Assembly: GCA_017416505.1 (NCBI GenBank)
Contig: JAFQCI010000124.1
Location: 1 to 64,000, forward strand
Length of the DNA stretch: 64,000 nucleotides
Reading direction: 5' to 3'
Source: Lachnospiraceae bacterium
GTDB taxonomy: Bacteria; Bacillota_A; Clostridia; Lachnospirales; Lachnospiraceae
Shown here: positions 16,781-26,495 of the stretch, one piece after another
How the letters are laid out: each line of letters starts with the position of its first letter
Position numbering within the stretch: the stretch's first letter is position 1
Notes under the pieces: model-generated
What the model was told of the DNA's origin: nothing
The model's input: only the letters and a program-made list of their open reading frames with translations
Databases searched by the model: none
Translations under genes and position numbers: made by a program

Positions 16781-16975
16781 ATGACAATAGAGTTGATTTT
16801 TAAAATTGCAGCAGTTGGAATATTGGTTACGATTTTAGGACAAGTGTTAAAACATTCCGGCAGGGAAGAACATTCATTTTTAATTAGCCTTGCAGGCTTG
16901 ATTATTGTGCTATCCTGGATTGTACCTTATATTTATGAATTGTTTCAAAATATCAGAAAGCTGTTTGATATCTAA
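16781..16975 (+). CDS. spoIIIAC: Stage III sporulation protein AC
   Basis: This small 64-residue protein has two membrane helices (LIFKIAAVGILVTILGQVL and FLISLAGLIIVLSWIVPYI), as in SpoIIIAC. The start at 16781 follows GGGGGAG; the frame is open further upstream from 16763 without a proper ribosome site. Confidence 0.93.
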   Translation: MTIELIFKIAAVGILVTILGQVLKHSGREEHSFLISLAGLIIVLSWIVPYIYELFQNIRKLFDI

Positions 16976-17068
16976 AAACAGAAAATCAGTCAAACAGGTA
17001 GTGGAAAGCAGAAAGAAGTTTCTTGACACTTAAAACAGTTCGCTTGTAAAAAAATCATGGAGGTGGAT

Positions 17069-17446
17069 ATGGTTAAAATAATAGTGGTTGTGCTGATTTG
17101 CGCACTCATTAGTGTATTATTAAAAACATATAAACCTGAAATTGCCATTTTCTTTATCTTAGCAGTGTCTTTGTTTGTTTTATTTTATATGGTGGGAGAA
17201 CTGGAAGAAATTGTGGAAGTATTAAAGACCTTCGGAGAAAAAGCACAGATTCCTACAGCATATATGGGAATATTGTTAAAAATGGTCGGAATTTCGTATC
17301 TGACGGAATTTGCCTCGTCTTTATGCAAAGATGCTGGACAAGGTACATTAGGAACCAATATTGAAACAATGGCAAGAGTCAGTATGCTGATATTAAGTAT
17401 ACCTGTATTAAGGTCCATTCTGGATTTTATAGAAGAAATATTATGA
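17069..17446 (+). CDS. spoIIIAD: Stage III sporulation protein AD
   Basis: This is a membrane protein of about 125 residues with several hydrophobic helices (VVVLICALISVLL, IAIFFILAVSLFVLFYMV, and a C-terminal one). It is a homologue and neighbour of SpoIIIAC. The ATG at 17069 follows GGAGGTGG; an ATG at 17057 is embedded in that site. The product is part of the feeding-tube complex at the forespore membrane. Confidence 0.92.
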   Translation: MVKIIVVVLICALISVLLKTYKPEIAIFFILAVSLFVLFYMVGELEEIVEVLKTFGEKAQIPTAYMGILLKMVGISYLTEFASSLCKDAGQGTLGTNIETMARVSMLILSIPVLRSILDFIEEIL

Positions 17447-17482
17447 TACCAAGGGTCAAAAGGTCATACTTTTCATGCTTGC

Positions 17483-18643
17483 ATGAAAAAGTGGAAAAGG
17501 GGCATTATTTTGAAAAAGATTATATTAGGGGTTATGCTGCTGGTTGTGATGTGGATACCGGAAGGTGTCTACGCCGGTGAAATAGGAAATGGAGAAACAG
17601 AAATTGATTTTAGTGAATGGGAGAAGGTCATAGAAGAAAGTGATATTTCCGAGGGAAACATCGACATAGAGGAGATATTTTCCTTGTTATCACAAGGAAA
17701 GACCAAAGAAGTAGGGAAAAAGTTAATAGAGAGTGTAAAAAATATACTGTTTGGAGAAATAGGAAAACAAAAAGAAATTTTAGTGTCCCTATTTTTTTTA
17801 TTATTAATTGCAGGAATTTTTTCTACCCTGACCCAGAGTTTTCAGAATGGCTTAACCAGCCAGACCGGGTTTTATGTTACTTATTTATTGTTGTTTTCTT
17901 TGTCCTTTTCTGCTTTTTATACCAGTTGTCAGGTGGTATTAAAGGTGTTTGGACAAATTATTGGCTTTATGAAAGTGGTGATACCAGTGTATTGTCTTTT
18001 CGTTGCCATGTCTTCCGGACAAGAAGTAGGAAGTGGAATGTATGAGTTATTGTTTTTGATTTTATATGGGTTGGAATGGCTGATAAAAACAATTATCTTT
18101 CCGTCGATTAAAATTTATGTTGTATTTTCCATGTTGAAGGAGCTTTCTGAGGAATTAAAACTGGAGAGGCTTTGCAATATGCTGAAAAATGCCATTCAAT
18201 GGGTTTTAAAGGCGGTTACAGTGTTTGTTTTGGGACTTTCTACAGTGCAGAATATGATTCTTCCTACGGTGGATAGTGTAAAGTATCTGGCAATTCAAAA
18301 ATCCATCAAAGCACTTCCTGCTGGAGAAACCGCTTTAGTGGCAGGGAATTTTTTAACAGGAAGTTCCATTGTAATAAAAAACAGCGTGGGAATGACTGCT
18401 ATGCTCCTGCTTTTACTACTTTTGATGGTACCTTTTGTGAAAATCGGAATTATGTTGGTGGGATTTATGGGCTTAGGGGCTTTGATGGAACCAATCTGTC
18501 AAAAAGGGTTCATTCATGTACTGGAAAGTGTTGCCACAGGGGGGATTTTGCTTTGGAAGATGATTTCCACTGTAGCACTGATTTTTTTGGTAAGTATTTG
18601 TATGATTACCTTTGCCACCAATATGAGATTATATGGATTTTAA
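17483..18643 (+). CDS. spoIIIAE: Stage III sporulation protein AE
   Basis: The 386-residue protein has a cleavable signal peptide (ILGVMLLVVMWIPEGVYAG) and about seven or eight membrane helices, the SpoIIIAE pattern. A TTG at 17510 with GGGG upstream would give a shorter and more conventional signal peptide than the ATG at 17483, so the start is uncertain. Confidence 0.93.
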   Translation: MKKWKRGIILKKIILGVMLLVVMWIPEGVYAGEIGNGETEIDFSEWEKVIEESDISEGNIDIEEIFSLLSQGKTKEVGKKLIESVKNILFGEIGKQKEILVSLFFLLLIAGIFSTLTQSFQNGLTSQTGFYVTYLLLFSLSFSAFYTSCQVVLKVFGQIIGFMKVVIPVYCLFVAMSSGQEVGSGMYELLFLILYGLEWLIKTIIFPSIKIYVVFSMLKELSEELKLERLCNMLKNAIQWVLKAVTVFVLGLSTVQNMILPTVDSVKYLAIQKSIKALPAGETALVAGNFLTGSSIVIKNSVGMTAMLLLLLLLMVPFVKIGIMLVGFMGLGALMEPICQKGFIHVLESVATGGILLWKMISTVALIFLVSICMITFATNMRLYGF

Positions 18644-18671
18644 GTAAATAGAAAAGTGGGGTGGGAAGAAG

Positions 18672-19154
18672 GTGGAAAATGAACTGCTGGCATATATCAA
18701 AGGAATTTTATGCTTTGTTTTGTTCTCAAGTCTGCTGCTGCAGCTATTTCCAAGGGCAAAGGATAAGAAATATTTAGAACTTACCATTGGACTTATTTTT
18801 TTATATCTGGTTATGCGGCCGGTATTGTCTGCCTTAAAAAATTACGATAAAATCCTGGATTCTTCTTATTTTACAGTGGATTTTGACAGTAGCTTTTTGG
18901 AGGAGCAACAGGAGGAATTTGAAACCCAGACCGGGGTTGCCATGATAAATAATATGGAGCAGCAGATGGAACTTATGGGGTATGAGAATACGAAACTTAC
19001 CATGAAAAAAAGTGGGAATTCCTGGGTACTTTTTGTAGAAGTGGAGCAAAATCTGACTCAGGACTGGGAAGAAGAGAAAAAAAATTTAAAAAACTTTATA
19101 AGTAACGTCTATAATTTGGATGAAGATAATATAAATATAGAAATTAGGGGATAG
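18672..19154 (+). CDS. spoIIIAF: Stage III sporulation protein AF
   Basis: The 160-residue protein has two N-terminal membrane helices (ILCFVLFSSLLLQLF and YLELTIGLIFLYLVMRPVL) and a soluble C-terminal domain related to ring-building secretion proteins. The start is GTG at 18672 after AGAAGG. Confidence 0.93.
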   Translation: MENELLAYIKGILCFVLFSSLLLQLFPRAKDKKYLELTIGLIFLYLVMRPVLSALKNYDKILDSSYFTVDFDSSFLEEQQEEFETQTGVAMINNMEQQMELMGYENTKLTMKKSGNSWVLFVEVEQNLTQDWEEEKKNLKNFISNVYNLDEDNINIEIRG

Positions 19155-19157
19155 CAA

Positions 19158-19718
19158 GTGAAAATAAATGAAAATAACAAAATCATAGTATGGATGAAAG
19201 AAAATAAAAAAGCCTCTATTTTTGTTTTGGCGGGATTGTTATTACTGGTTCTTACTATCCCCACCAATGACAATAAGAATAAAGAAAATGAGGTATCTTC
19301 TGTGGAATTGGAAGAGGAGGATTATTGCAAAAAGCTGGAAAGCCAAATGGAAGAAATTCTAAGCAAAGTAGATGGGGTTGGAAAGGTTGAGGTAATGATA
19401 ACCTTAAAAAACAGTAAGGAACAGGTAATAAACAAAGATACTTCATTAAACAGCAGTAAAAGTGTGGATGAAAAGGAAGGAGAAAAAAGTGAAAGTGAGA
19501 GCTTAGAACAAGGAGAAGAAACCATATTAGTCAATATTGACGGGGACAGTGTTCCTTATGTGGTGAAGGAATACTCACCAACCGTGGAAGGAGTATTAAT
19601 TATCGCACAGGGAGGGGATAATCCAAATGTAAAAGTAGCATTGATAGAAGCTACAACAGTGCTTCTAAATGTTCCATCGCATAAAGTTTCGATTTTAAAA
19701 ATGGAGGGATCGGTGTGA
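19158..19718 (+). CDS. spoIIIAG: Stage III sporulation protein AG
   Basis: The 186-residue protein has one N-terminal membrane helix (SIFVLAGLLLLVLTI) and an extracytoplasmic ring-building domain that forms the large SpoIIIAG ring in B. subtilis. A Ser/Glu-rich insert (about residues 95-120) separates the domain halves. The start is GTG, 3 bases after the spoIIIAF stop. Confidence 0.93.
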   Translation: MKINENNKIIVWMKENKKASIFVLAGLLLLVLTIPTNDNKNKENEVSSVELEEEDYCKKLESQMEEILSKVDGVGKVEVMITLKNSKEQVINKDTSLNSSKSVDEKEGEKSESESLEQGEETILVNIDGDSVPYVVKEYSPTVEGVLIIAQGGDNPNVKVALIEATTVLLNVPSHKVSILKMEGSV

Positions 19719-20389
19719 AAGAAAAATTTCAGTTAAAGAAAATGGTGAAAAAAAATCAGGTAATTGTAAGTGCTTTGGCTTTGATGATTGCCATGGCAGG
19801 ATATATGAGTCTTTCGGATAGAAATGTTCCATTAAATGAGGAAAAGGATACAGAGGATAGTTTAGAAGTGGTACATAGCAATGATATCTCCAACGGGGAT
19901 TTGGATTCTTATGAAGGAGCGGTAGGAAACAATGATGACAGTGAAATCAGTGATATGGTTTTAGATAGTGTGACTCCGGATAATGAAGAAGAAATCGGTC
20001 AGGCGGTATTTACCAGTTCCAGCGAAGTTTCCGGATTTTTAGCAAGTGCAAAATTAGAACGGGAGCAGGCAAGAGCGAAATCCAAAGAAACACTGGAAGC
20101 CATTATTTTCAGTGATTCCATTAGTGATGAGGAAAAAGCCAGTGCCATTGAGTTGGAAAATGAACTGGCAAAAAATATTGAATTAGAAGTAGCCATTGAA
20201 CAGTTATTAGGAGCAAAAGGATTTCAGGATGCTATGGTATTTATCGAAAATGATACTGTGGATGTTATGGTAAAGACCAATCAGTTAAGTGAAGAACAAA
20301 AAGCACAAATCGAAGAGATTATTACTAGAAAAACCGGAATGCCTTTGAGTCAGATTGTCATTTCCACCATAAAGACCCAGGAAGAGTAA
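19715..20389 (+). CDS. spoIIIAH: Stage III sporulation protein AH
   Basis: The 224-residue protein has a single N-terminal membrane helix (VIVSALALMIAMAGYMSL), an acidic linker and a C-terminal YscJ/FliF-like domain that in B. subtilis binds SpoIIQ. It starts at GTG overlapping the spoIIIAG stop (4 bases) and is the last gene of the operon, followed by a terminator hairpin. Confidence 0.94.
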   Translation: MKEKFQLKKMVKKNQVIVSALALMIAMAGYMSLSDRNVPLNEEKDTEDSLEVVHSNDISNGDLDSYEGAVGNNDDSEISDMVLDSVTPDNEEEIGQAVFTSSSEVSGFLASAKLEREQARAKSKETLEAIIFSDSISDEEKASAIELENELAKNIELEVAIEQLLGAKGFQDAMVFIENDTVDVMVKTNQLSEEQKAQIEEIITRKTGMPLSQIVISTIKTQEE

Positions 20390-20401
20390 AGAACAAGAAA
20401 G

Positions 20402-20450
20402 GTGTACTTTATTCCATTACGAAATTTCGAATGGAAGGAAGTACACTTTT
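20402..20450 (+). terminator. Terminator of the spoIIIA operon
   Basis: Outer arms GTGTACTT / AAGTACAC and inner arms CCAT / ATGG form a long stem followed by TTTTG. Confidence 0.8.
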
Positions 20451-20485
20451 GTTATATTCTTTCGAAAAATGATAAAGAAAACACA

Positions 20486-20514
20486 TTTACGAATGAAAGT
20501 TTTTTTGCTATAAT
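20486..20514 (+). promoter_or_regulatory. SigmaA-type promoter of the asp23 gene
   Basis: TTTACG (20486-20491) and TATAAT (20509-20514) are 17 bp apart, with an extended -10 TGC. The gene starts 65 bases downstream of the -10. Confidence 0.65.
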
Positions 20515-20578
20515 GATAAGAAGTGTAAATGAGATACAAAGGCAGAAAAGTAAACTGCCATTTTATGGAGGTTAAAAC

Positions 20579-20974
20579 ATGGGTGTAAATATGAATAGAG
20601 AAACAGAAACAAAAAATATCATTCATTTGAATTCAGACGGAAAAAAAGGTGACGTACAAATCGCAGATGAAGTCATTGCAGTTATTGCAGGATTAGCTGC
20701 TACAGAAGTAAAAGGCGTTTCAAAAATGTCAGGTAATATTACCAAAGAAATTATCAGTAAACTTGGTATGAAGAATCTGTCTAAGGGTGTGAAGGTTTCT
20801 TTTCAGTCTAATCAGCTCACCGTTCAGGTAGCCATTGTTTTAAAATATGGTTACAGCATTCCAAAAGTAAGTTCTATGGTGCAGGAAAAGGTAAAATCAG
20901 CCATTGAAAATATGACAGGTATTACAGTGAAGGAAGTATCCGTTCATATTTTAGGAATTGATAAGGAAGAATAA
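20579..20974 (+). CDS. Asp23/Gls24 family envelope stress protein
   Basis: The 131-residue protein has the Asp23 core: IADEVIAVIAGLAATEVKGVS near residue 30 and VKEVSVHILGI at the end. Members such as YqhY sit next to accBC or nusB in Firmicutes and associate with the membrane or lipid synthesis. Its gene order before nusB matches yqhY-nusB of B. subtilis, so it is probably the YqhY orthologue. Confidence 0.9.
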   Translation: MGVNMNRETETKNIIHLNSDGKKGDVQIADEVIAVIAGLAATEVKGVSKMSGNITKEIISKLGMKNLSKGVKVSFQSNQLTVQVAIVLKYGYSIPKVSSMVQEKVKSAIENMTGITVKEVSVHILGIDKEE

Positions 20975-21053
20975 AGAAAGATATTTCTGTTAGAGCATAA
21001 ATCATTTTTTATACAGCATACGTAAGAAGGAAAGAGTTAGAAAGGAAATCGTC

Positions 21054-21485
21054 ATGACACGAAGAAGCTTAAGAGAAAACGTATTTAAAGCATTGTTTAG
21101 AATGGAGTTTTCTTCTCCGGAGGAAAAAGAGGAACAGCTTAATTTATTTTTAGAATATGCTACATGGTATGAGGATGAGGATGAAAACAAAGAGTTAAAG
21201 CCCCTATCAGAAAAAGCCCATGAGTATATTTATCAAAAAACCCAAAATATTATGGATAAATTAGAGGAAATCGATGGGAAATTAAAGGAAAATTCCAAAA
21301 GCTGGAGTCTTGAGCGAATTGGAAAGGCTGAACTTACAATTTTACGTTTAGCCACTTATGAAATCTTGTTTGACGAAGAAGTTCCTAATAAAGTTGCCGT
21401 AAACGAAGCGGTGGAATTGGCGAAGATTTACTGTAAAGAAGGAGCAGCAGGTTTTATCAATGGAGTACTGGGAAGCCTGATATAA
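21054..21485 (+). CDS. nusB: Transcription antitermination factor NusB
   Basis: NusB binds boxA with S10 (NusE) in rRNA antitermination. The 143-residue all-helical protein begins TRRSLRENVFKALF and ends with the family signature IYCKEGAAGFINGVLGSL. It is followed after 10 bases by xseA. Confidence 0.95.
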   Translation: MTRRSLRENVFKALFRMEFSSPEEKEEQLNLFLEYATWYEDEDENKELKPLSEKAHEYIYQKTQNIMDKLEEIDGKLKENSKSWSLERIGKAELTILRLATYEILFDEEVPNKVAVNEAVELAKIYCKEGAAGFINGVLGSLI

Positions 21486-21495
21486 GGAGTGAATT

Positions 21496-22707
21496 ATGGA
21501 GAAGGTTTTTGGAGTTTCACAGATTAATACTTATGTAAAGAACTTGTTTTTAGCAGATTATTTGTTAAGTAAAGTTCAGATTAAGGGTGAAGTATCCAAC
21601 TGTAAATACCATTCTTCCGGTCATATTTATTTTACTTTAAAGGATGAAAATGCAGCTTTAAAATGTGTGATGTTTTCCACTGCTAGAGCTTCAGGGTTAG
21701 ATTTTAAAATGCAGGATGGACAAAGTGTCATTGTTTCCGGAAGTATTAAAGTGTACGAAAGAGATGGAGTGTTTCAGCTTTATGCGAATTCTGTGAAGCT
21801 GGATGGTGCTGGAAATTTATACGAGCAGTATGAAAAAATCAAGCAAAAACTTTACGAGGAGGGTTTGTTTGATTTTGAAAAGAAAAAGGAAATTCCGGCA
21901 TATCCTAAAAGGGTAGGAATCGTAACAGCGAAAACAGGAGCCGCCCTTCAGGATATTTTAAATATTGCAAAACGCAGGAATCCTTATGTCCAGTTGATTC
22001 TTTACCCGGCAAAGGTACAGGGAGAAGGAGCAGCGAAAACCATTGTCGATGGAATTAAAACCTTAGACCAGATGTCAGTGGATACCATTATTATTGGCCG
22101 TGGTGGTGGTTCTATTGAGGATTTATGGGCATTTAATGAAGAAATTGTGGCAAGGGCAATTTATGCGGCGAAGACACCGATTATTTCTGCTGTAGGTCAT
22201 GAGATAGATAACACCATATCGGATTACGCAGCGGATTTACGGGCACCGACACCTTCTGCCGCCTGTGAATTAGCCATACCGGATGTAGTTTCCATTGAAA
22301 AATCAGTGGTGCTTTATGAGGATAAGCTAAAAAGAGCAATGCTTCGTAAGATAGAGAATAAAAAAACAGAACTCTCTATGCTGAGTGCGAAATTAGAGTA
22401 TTTGAATCCTAAAAATCAGCTGATGGAAAAAAGGTTGCTTTGTGACCGTCTTTACGACCAGCTAGAGGCTGTTATGGGGCAAAAAGTAAAGAAATACCGC
22501 CATCAATGTGAGATTTTAAGGGAGCGGCTGAATGGTGCTTCTCCTACGAATAAACTGAAAAAGGGATATGCTTATGTTACGGATAAAGAGAATCAGCCTA
22601 TATTGTCTGCTGCCTCTTTGGAGGAAAAACAGAGTTTAACCCTGACCTTTTTGGATGGACAAGTAGATGCTACCATAAAATCAAAGAGAATGTATGAGGA
22701 AGTATGA
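21496..22707 (+). CDS. xseA: Exodeoxyribonuclease VII large subunit
   Basis: This is the 403-residue catalytic subunit of ExoVII, which degrades single-stranded DNA. An OB-fold domain (about 1-100) leads into the catalytic region with IGRGGGSIEDLWAFN and the GHEIDNT motif. The C-terminal coiled coil binds XseB. GTGAAT-spaced GGAG precedes the ATG. It is translationally close to xseB. Confidence 0.97.
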   Translation: MEKVFGVSQINTYVKNLFLADYLLSKVQIKGEVSNCKYHSSGHIYFTLKDENAALKCVMFSTARASGLDFKMQDGQSVIVSGSIKVYERDGVFQLYANSVKLDGAGNLYEQYEKIKQKLYEEGLFDFEKKKEIPAYPKRVGIVTAKTGAALQDILNIAKRRNPYVQLILYPAKVQGEGAAKTIVDGIKTLDQMSVDTIIIGRGGGSIEDLWAFNEEIVARAIYAAKTPIISAVGHEIDNTISDYAADLRAPTPSAACELAIPDVVSIEKSVVLYEDKLKRAMLRKIENKKTELSMLSAKLEYLNPKNQLMEKRLLCDRLYDQLEAVMGQKVKKYRHQCEILRERLNGASPTNKLKKGYAYVTDKENQPILSAASLEEKQSLTLTFLDGQVDATIKSKRMYEEV

Positions 22708-22708
22708 T

Positions 22709-22906
22709 ATGGCAAAGGCGAAGATTGAAGATAAGTTTGAACAAATAAGTACCATCATTGAAACATTGGAACAGCCGGCGACACCCCTTACGGAGTCTTT
22801 AAAATTGTATACCCAGGGGGTAAAGCTTTTAAAAGAATGTAATGATGAGTTAGATAAAGTAGAAAAACAATTAATTATTTTAGACGAGGAAGAACAACAT
22901 GATTGA
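22709..22906 (+). CDS. xseB: Exodeoxyribonuclease VII small subunit
   Basis: This is a 65-residue helical protein with the XseB pattern (LEQP...LTESLKLYTQGVKLLKECN). The ATG at 22709 follows AGGAAG at the end of xseA; an upstream ATG at 22694 lies inside xseA. It overlaps ispA by 8 bases. Confidence 0.93.
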   Translation: MAKAKIEDKFEQISTIIETLEQPATPLTESLKLYTQGVKLLKECNDELDKVEKQLIILDEEEQHD

Positions 22907-23774
22907 TATGGAGAAAAGTGTAAAACAGGCAGAATGTATCATTCAGAAATATCTTCCAAAAGAAGAAGGTTATCAAAAAAGAATCTTTGAGGCGATGAAC
23001 TATGCAGTAAACGGTGGAGGAAAAAGACTCCGCCCTATTTTAATGTTAAAAACTTTTGAAGGGTTTCAAGGAACAAGTAAGGCAATCGAGCCTTTTATGG
23101 CAGCCATTGAAATGATACATACCTATTCTTTGGTACACGATGACCTTCCGGCTCTAGATAATGATGATTACCGAAGAGGAAGAAAAACTACCCATGTGGT
23201 TTATGGACATGCTATGGGAATACTTGCAGGAGATGCGTTGTTAAACTATGCTTTTGAAACCGCAGTCCATGCTTTTTCTTTGGACGATTTGGATGTGGTA
23301 AGAAGGGCATTTGAGATTCTGGTAAAGAAGCCCGGGGTATATGGAATGATAGGCGGCCAGGTGGTAGATGTGGAAAAGAGCGGAACTGCCATGGGAAAAG
23401 AGGAATTAGAATTTGTTTTTCGATGTAAGACGGCTGCGTTAATTGAAGCTTCTATGATGATTGGGGCCGTATTAGGACGGGCATCCGAAGAAGAATTGGA
23501 AAAGGTAGAACAAATTGCCAGAAACATTGGAATGGCGTTTCAGATTCAGGATGATATTCTGGATATTACCAGTACTACTTTGGAATTGGGAAAACCGGTG
23601 CATAGTGATGAAAAAAATCAAAAAACAACCTATGTTACCTTATATGGAATGGAACAGGCAAAACAGGATGTACTTACTTATTCTAATCGTGCCATAGATG
23701 ATATTAAAACATTGCAGGGAAATCATGAGGAATTAATTCAAATCGTTTCCTTAATGATAAACAGGAAAAAATAG
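22899..23774 (+). CDS. ispA: Farnesyl diphosphate synthase (polyprenyl synthetase)
   Basis: The 291-residue protein makes C15 (or C10) prenyl diphosphate from IPP and DMAPP. The two Asp-rich motifs are HDDLPALDNDD and QIQDDILD. GGKRLRP near the N-terminus binds IPP. It lies between xseB and dxs, the usual isoprenoid cluster. Confidence 0.95.
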   Translation: MIDMEKSVKQAECIIQKYLPKEEGYQKRIFEAMNYAVNGGGKRLRPILMLKTFEGFQGTSKAIEPFMAAIEMIHTYSLVHDDLPALDNDDYRRGRKTTHVVYGHAMGILAGDALLNYAFETAVHAFSLDDLDVVRRAFEILVKKPGVYGMIGGQVVDVEKSGTAMGKEELEFVFRCKTAALIEASMMIGAVLGRASEEELEKVEQIARNIGMAFQIQDDILDITSTTLELGKPVHSDEKNQKTTYVTLYGMEQAKQDVLTYSNRAIDDIKTLQGNHEELIQIVSLMINRKK

Positions 23775-23785
23775 GGGTGAAGGTT

Positions 23786-25666
23786 ATGGGAATGTTAGAG
23801 CAAATCAAGGAACCCAATGATATAAAGAAAATAAAACCGGATTCTTACGGCCTTTTAGCAGAGGAAATCCGTAGTTTTTTATTGGAGCATGTCAGCCAGT
23901 CCGGTGGACATCTGGCTTCTAATTTAGGGGTGGTGGAATTAACCATGGCACTTCATTTGGCTATGGAGTTTCCGAATGATAAGCTTATTTTTGATGTGGG
24001 ACACCAGTCTTACACCCATAAAATTTTAACAGGAAGAAAAGAACAGTTTGTTACCTTACGACAATTGGATGGAATGAGTGGTTTCCCGAAAACCCATGAA
24101 AGTCCTTGTGATATTTTTAATACAGGACATTCTTCCACTTCTATTTCTGCTGCCTTGGGTTTTGCCAAAGCAAGAGATATCAAAGGAACCAAGGAAAGAA
24201 TTGTGGCTGTGATTGGGGATGGAGCCTTAACTGGAGGAATGGCATTTGAAGCCTTGAACAATATGGCTAATTTAAAGTCAAATTGTGTCATTGTTTTAAA
24301 TGATAATGAAATGTCTATTTCTGAAAATGTGGGAGCCATGTCAAAGTACCTTAGTGATGTGAGAGTCGGAAAAGCCTACAATGAATTTAAAGTGGGAGTA
24401 GAAAAAACTTTACGGAAGATACCTAAGGTGGGGGATAACCTTGCTAAAACCGTAAAACGCTCCAAGGACAGTATTAAACAGTTATTTGTTCCCGGAATGT
24501 TTTTTGAAGATATGGGAATTACCTATGTAGGCCCGATTGACGGACATGACATCGAAGGTATGGTGGAAACCTTTCGGGATGCGTTTTTATTAGAACGTCC
24601 TATTTTAGTGCACGTTATGACGAAAAAAGGCAAAGGATACCGATATGCAGAAAAATATCCATCCCATTTTCATGGGGTGGAACCATTTGAAATTGAAACA
24701 GGAAAAACTAAGGCAACGAAGAAACAGCCTTCTTATACCGGAGTATTTGCAAAGAAAATGTTGGATTTTGGTGAGAAATATCCGAATTTGGTTGCCATTA
24801 CTGCTGCCATGCCGGATGGAACCGGATTACAGAAGTTCAAAGAAGCTTTTCCAGAGAGATTTTTTGATGTGGGAATCGCAGAAGAACACGCCGTTACCTT
24901 TGCAGCAGGACTGGCTGCAGCAGGGATGAAGCCGGTTGTGGCAATTTATTCTTCTTTTTTACAAAGAGCCTATGACCAGATACTTCATGATGTATGTTTG
25001 CAGAATCTGCCTGTCGTATTTGCTGTTGACCGTTCTGGACTGGTAGGAGCAGATGGAGAAACCCATCAGGGAATTTTTGATACAGCGTATTTAAACAGTA
25101 TTCCGAATCTTACGGTTTTAACTCCAAAGAATAAGCCGGAAATGAAGGCTATGCTGGATTTTGCTATGGAGTTTCAAGCCCCTGTTGCCATTAAATATCC
25201 AAGAGGTGAGGCAAGTCTTGTTCTATCGGAGCAGGTAGATGAGATTTGTTATGGAAAGAGTGAGGTCATAGAGCAAGGAGAAGAAGTAGCCATATTGTCG
25301 GTTGGAAATATGATGGATACGGCTCTTGGAGTACAGGAATTGTTAAAAGAAGAGGGAATTTTACCTACCTTGGTTAATGTTCGGTTTATCAAACCTTTTG
25401 ATGAAGAACTGTTAATGGAACTTACAAAGAAACATTCTCTTATTGTTACCATAGAGGAAGTGATTCACCAGGGAAGCTTCGGACAGTCAGTGAGTAGTTT
25501 TTACATGGAACAGGGTGTAAAAATAGAAGTACAAAACTTTGATTTAGGGAATCAGTTTATTGAACAGGGAAAAGTAGAAGAATTAAGAAAACGTTATGGA
25601 TTAGAGAAACATCAAATTACAAATGAAATTCTTAACAGATTGAAGGATGGGAAAAAGGATGAGTAA
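23786..25666 (+). CDS. dxs: 1-deoxy-D-xylulose-5-phosphate synthase
   Basis: Dxs joins pyruvate and glyceraldehyde-3-phosphate using thiamine diphosphate, the first step of the MEP pathway. The 626-residue protein has the ThDP motif GDGALTGGMAFEALNN, the catalytic His region FDVGHQSYTHKILTGR, and a transketolase C-terminal half (AEEHAVTFAAGLA). The ATG at 23786 follows GGGGTGAAGG; a GTG at 23777 is inside that site. It overlaps tlyA by 8 bases. Confidence 0.97.
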   Translation: MGMLEQIKEPNDIKKIKPDSYGLLAEEIRSFLLEHVSQSGGHLASNLGVVELTMALHLAMEFPNDKLIFDVGHQSYTHKILTGRKEQFVTLRQLDGMSGFPKTHESPCDIFNTGHSSTSISAALGFAKARDIKGTKERIVAVIGDGALTGGMAFEALNNMANLKSNCVIVLNDNEMSISENVGAMSKYLSDVRVGKAYNEFKVGVEKTLRKIPKVGDNLAKTVKRSKDSIKQLFVPGMFFEDMGITYVGPIDGHDIEGMVETFRDAFLLERPILVHVMTKKGKGYRYAEKYPSHFHGVEPFEIETGKTKATKKQPSYTGVFAKKMLDFGEKYPNLVAITAAMPDGTGLQKFKEAFPERFFDVGIAEEHAVTFAAGLAAAGMKPVVAIYSSFLQRAYDQILHDVCLQNLPVVFAVDRSGLVGADGETHQGIFDTAYLNSIPNLTVLTPKNKPEMKAMLDFAMEFQAPVAIKYPRGEASLVLSEQVDEICYGKSEVIEQGEEVAILSVGNMMDTALGVQELLKEEGILPTLVNVRFIKPFDEELLMELTKKHSLIVTIEEVIHQGSFGQSVSSFYMEQGVKIEVQNFDLGNQFIEQGKVEELRKRYGLEKHQITNEILNRLKDGKKDE

Positions 25667-26462
25667 AGAACGTTTGGATGTACTTTTGGTGGAGCAGGGT
25701 TTTGCAGCTTCCAGAGAAAAGGCGAAAGCCATTATTATGTCCGGAATCGTATATGTAGATGGGCAAAAAGAGGACAAGGCAGGCTCTACCTTTCCATCAA
25801 CTGCAAAGATTGAGGTGAAGGGAGCTACTTTAAAATATGTGAGCCGTGGCGGCCTGAAACTGGAAAAAGCCATGAGCCACTTTGATATTTCCTTAGAGAA
25901 TAAAATCTGTATGGATGTAGGAGCCTCTACCGGAGGATTTACAGATTGTATGCTTCAAAATGGTGCTACAAAAGTTTTTAGTGTAGATGTAGGACATGGA
26001 CAATTGGATTGGAAATTAAGACAGGATGAACGTGTGGTTTGTATGGAAAAAACTAATATCCGCTATGTAACCAAGGAAGATATTAAGGAAGAACTGGACT
26101 TTGCTTCTATTGACGTTTCATTCATTTCCCTTACCAAGGTATTAGGACCGGTATATGACTTGCTAAAGGAAAAGGGACAGATTGTATGTCTGATTAAACC
26201 GCAGTTTGAAGCAGGAAGAGAAAAGGTTGGGAAAAAGGGTGTCGTTAGAGATATTAAAGTACATTATGAAGTAGTAGAACAGATAGTAATGTTTGCCAAG
26301 GAACACGGATTAAAGCCATTACATCTTGAGTTTTCTCCTATCAAAGGACCGGAAGGCAATATAGAATATTTATTACATGTGGAAAAAACAGAGGTGGAAG
26401 CGGATTATGAAGTTCCTTTTTCCATCGATGAAGTGATTCGAAAGTCTCATGAAACCTTGTAA
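25659..26462 (+). CDS. tlyA: TlyA-family rRNA 2'-O-methyltransferase
   Basis: The 267-residue protein has an N-terminal S4 RNA-binding domain (RLDVLLVEQGFAASREKAK) and an FtsJ-like methyltransferase domain with CMDVGASTGGFTDC. TlyA methylates rRNA riboses in mycobacteria; the Firmicute protein (YqxC) is less studied. The start at 25659 overlaps dxs. Gene order dxs-tlyA-nadK-argR-recN is conserved in Clostridia. Confidence 0.94.
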   Translation: MSKERLDVLLVEQGFAASREKAKAIIMSGIVYVDGQKEDKAGSTFPSTAKIEVKGATLKYVSRGGLKLEKAMSHFDISLENKICMDVGASTGGFTDCMLQNGATKVFSVDVGHGQLDWKLRQDERVVCMEKTNIRYVTKEDIKEELDFASIDVSFISLTKVLGPVYDLLKEKGQIVCLIKPQFEAGREKVGKKGVVRDIKVHYEVVEQIVMFAKEHGLKPLHLEFSPIKGPEGNIEYLLHVEKTEVEADYEVPFSIDEVIRKSHETL

Positions 26463-26495
26463 AAAGGCAGTGTAACCAGGCGAAGGGAGAAAAAG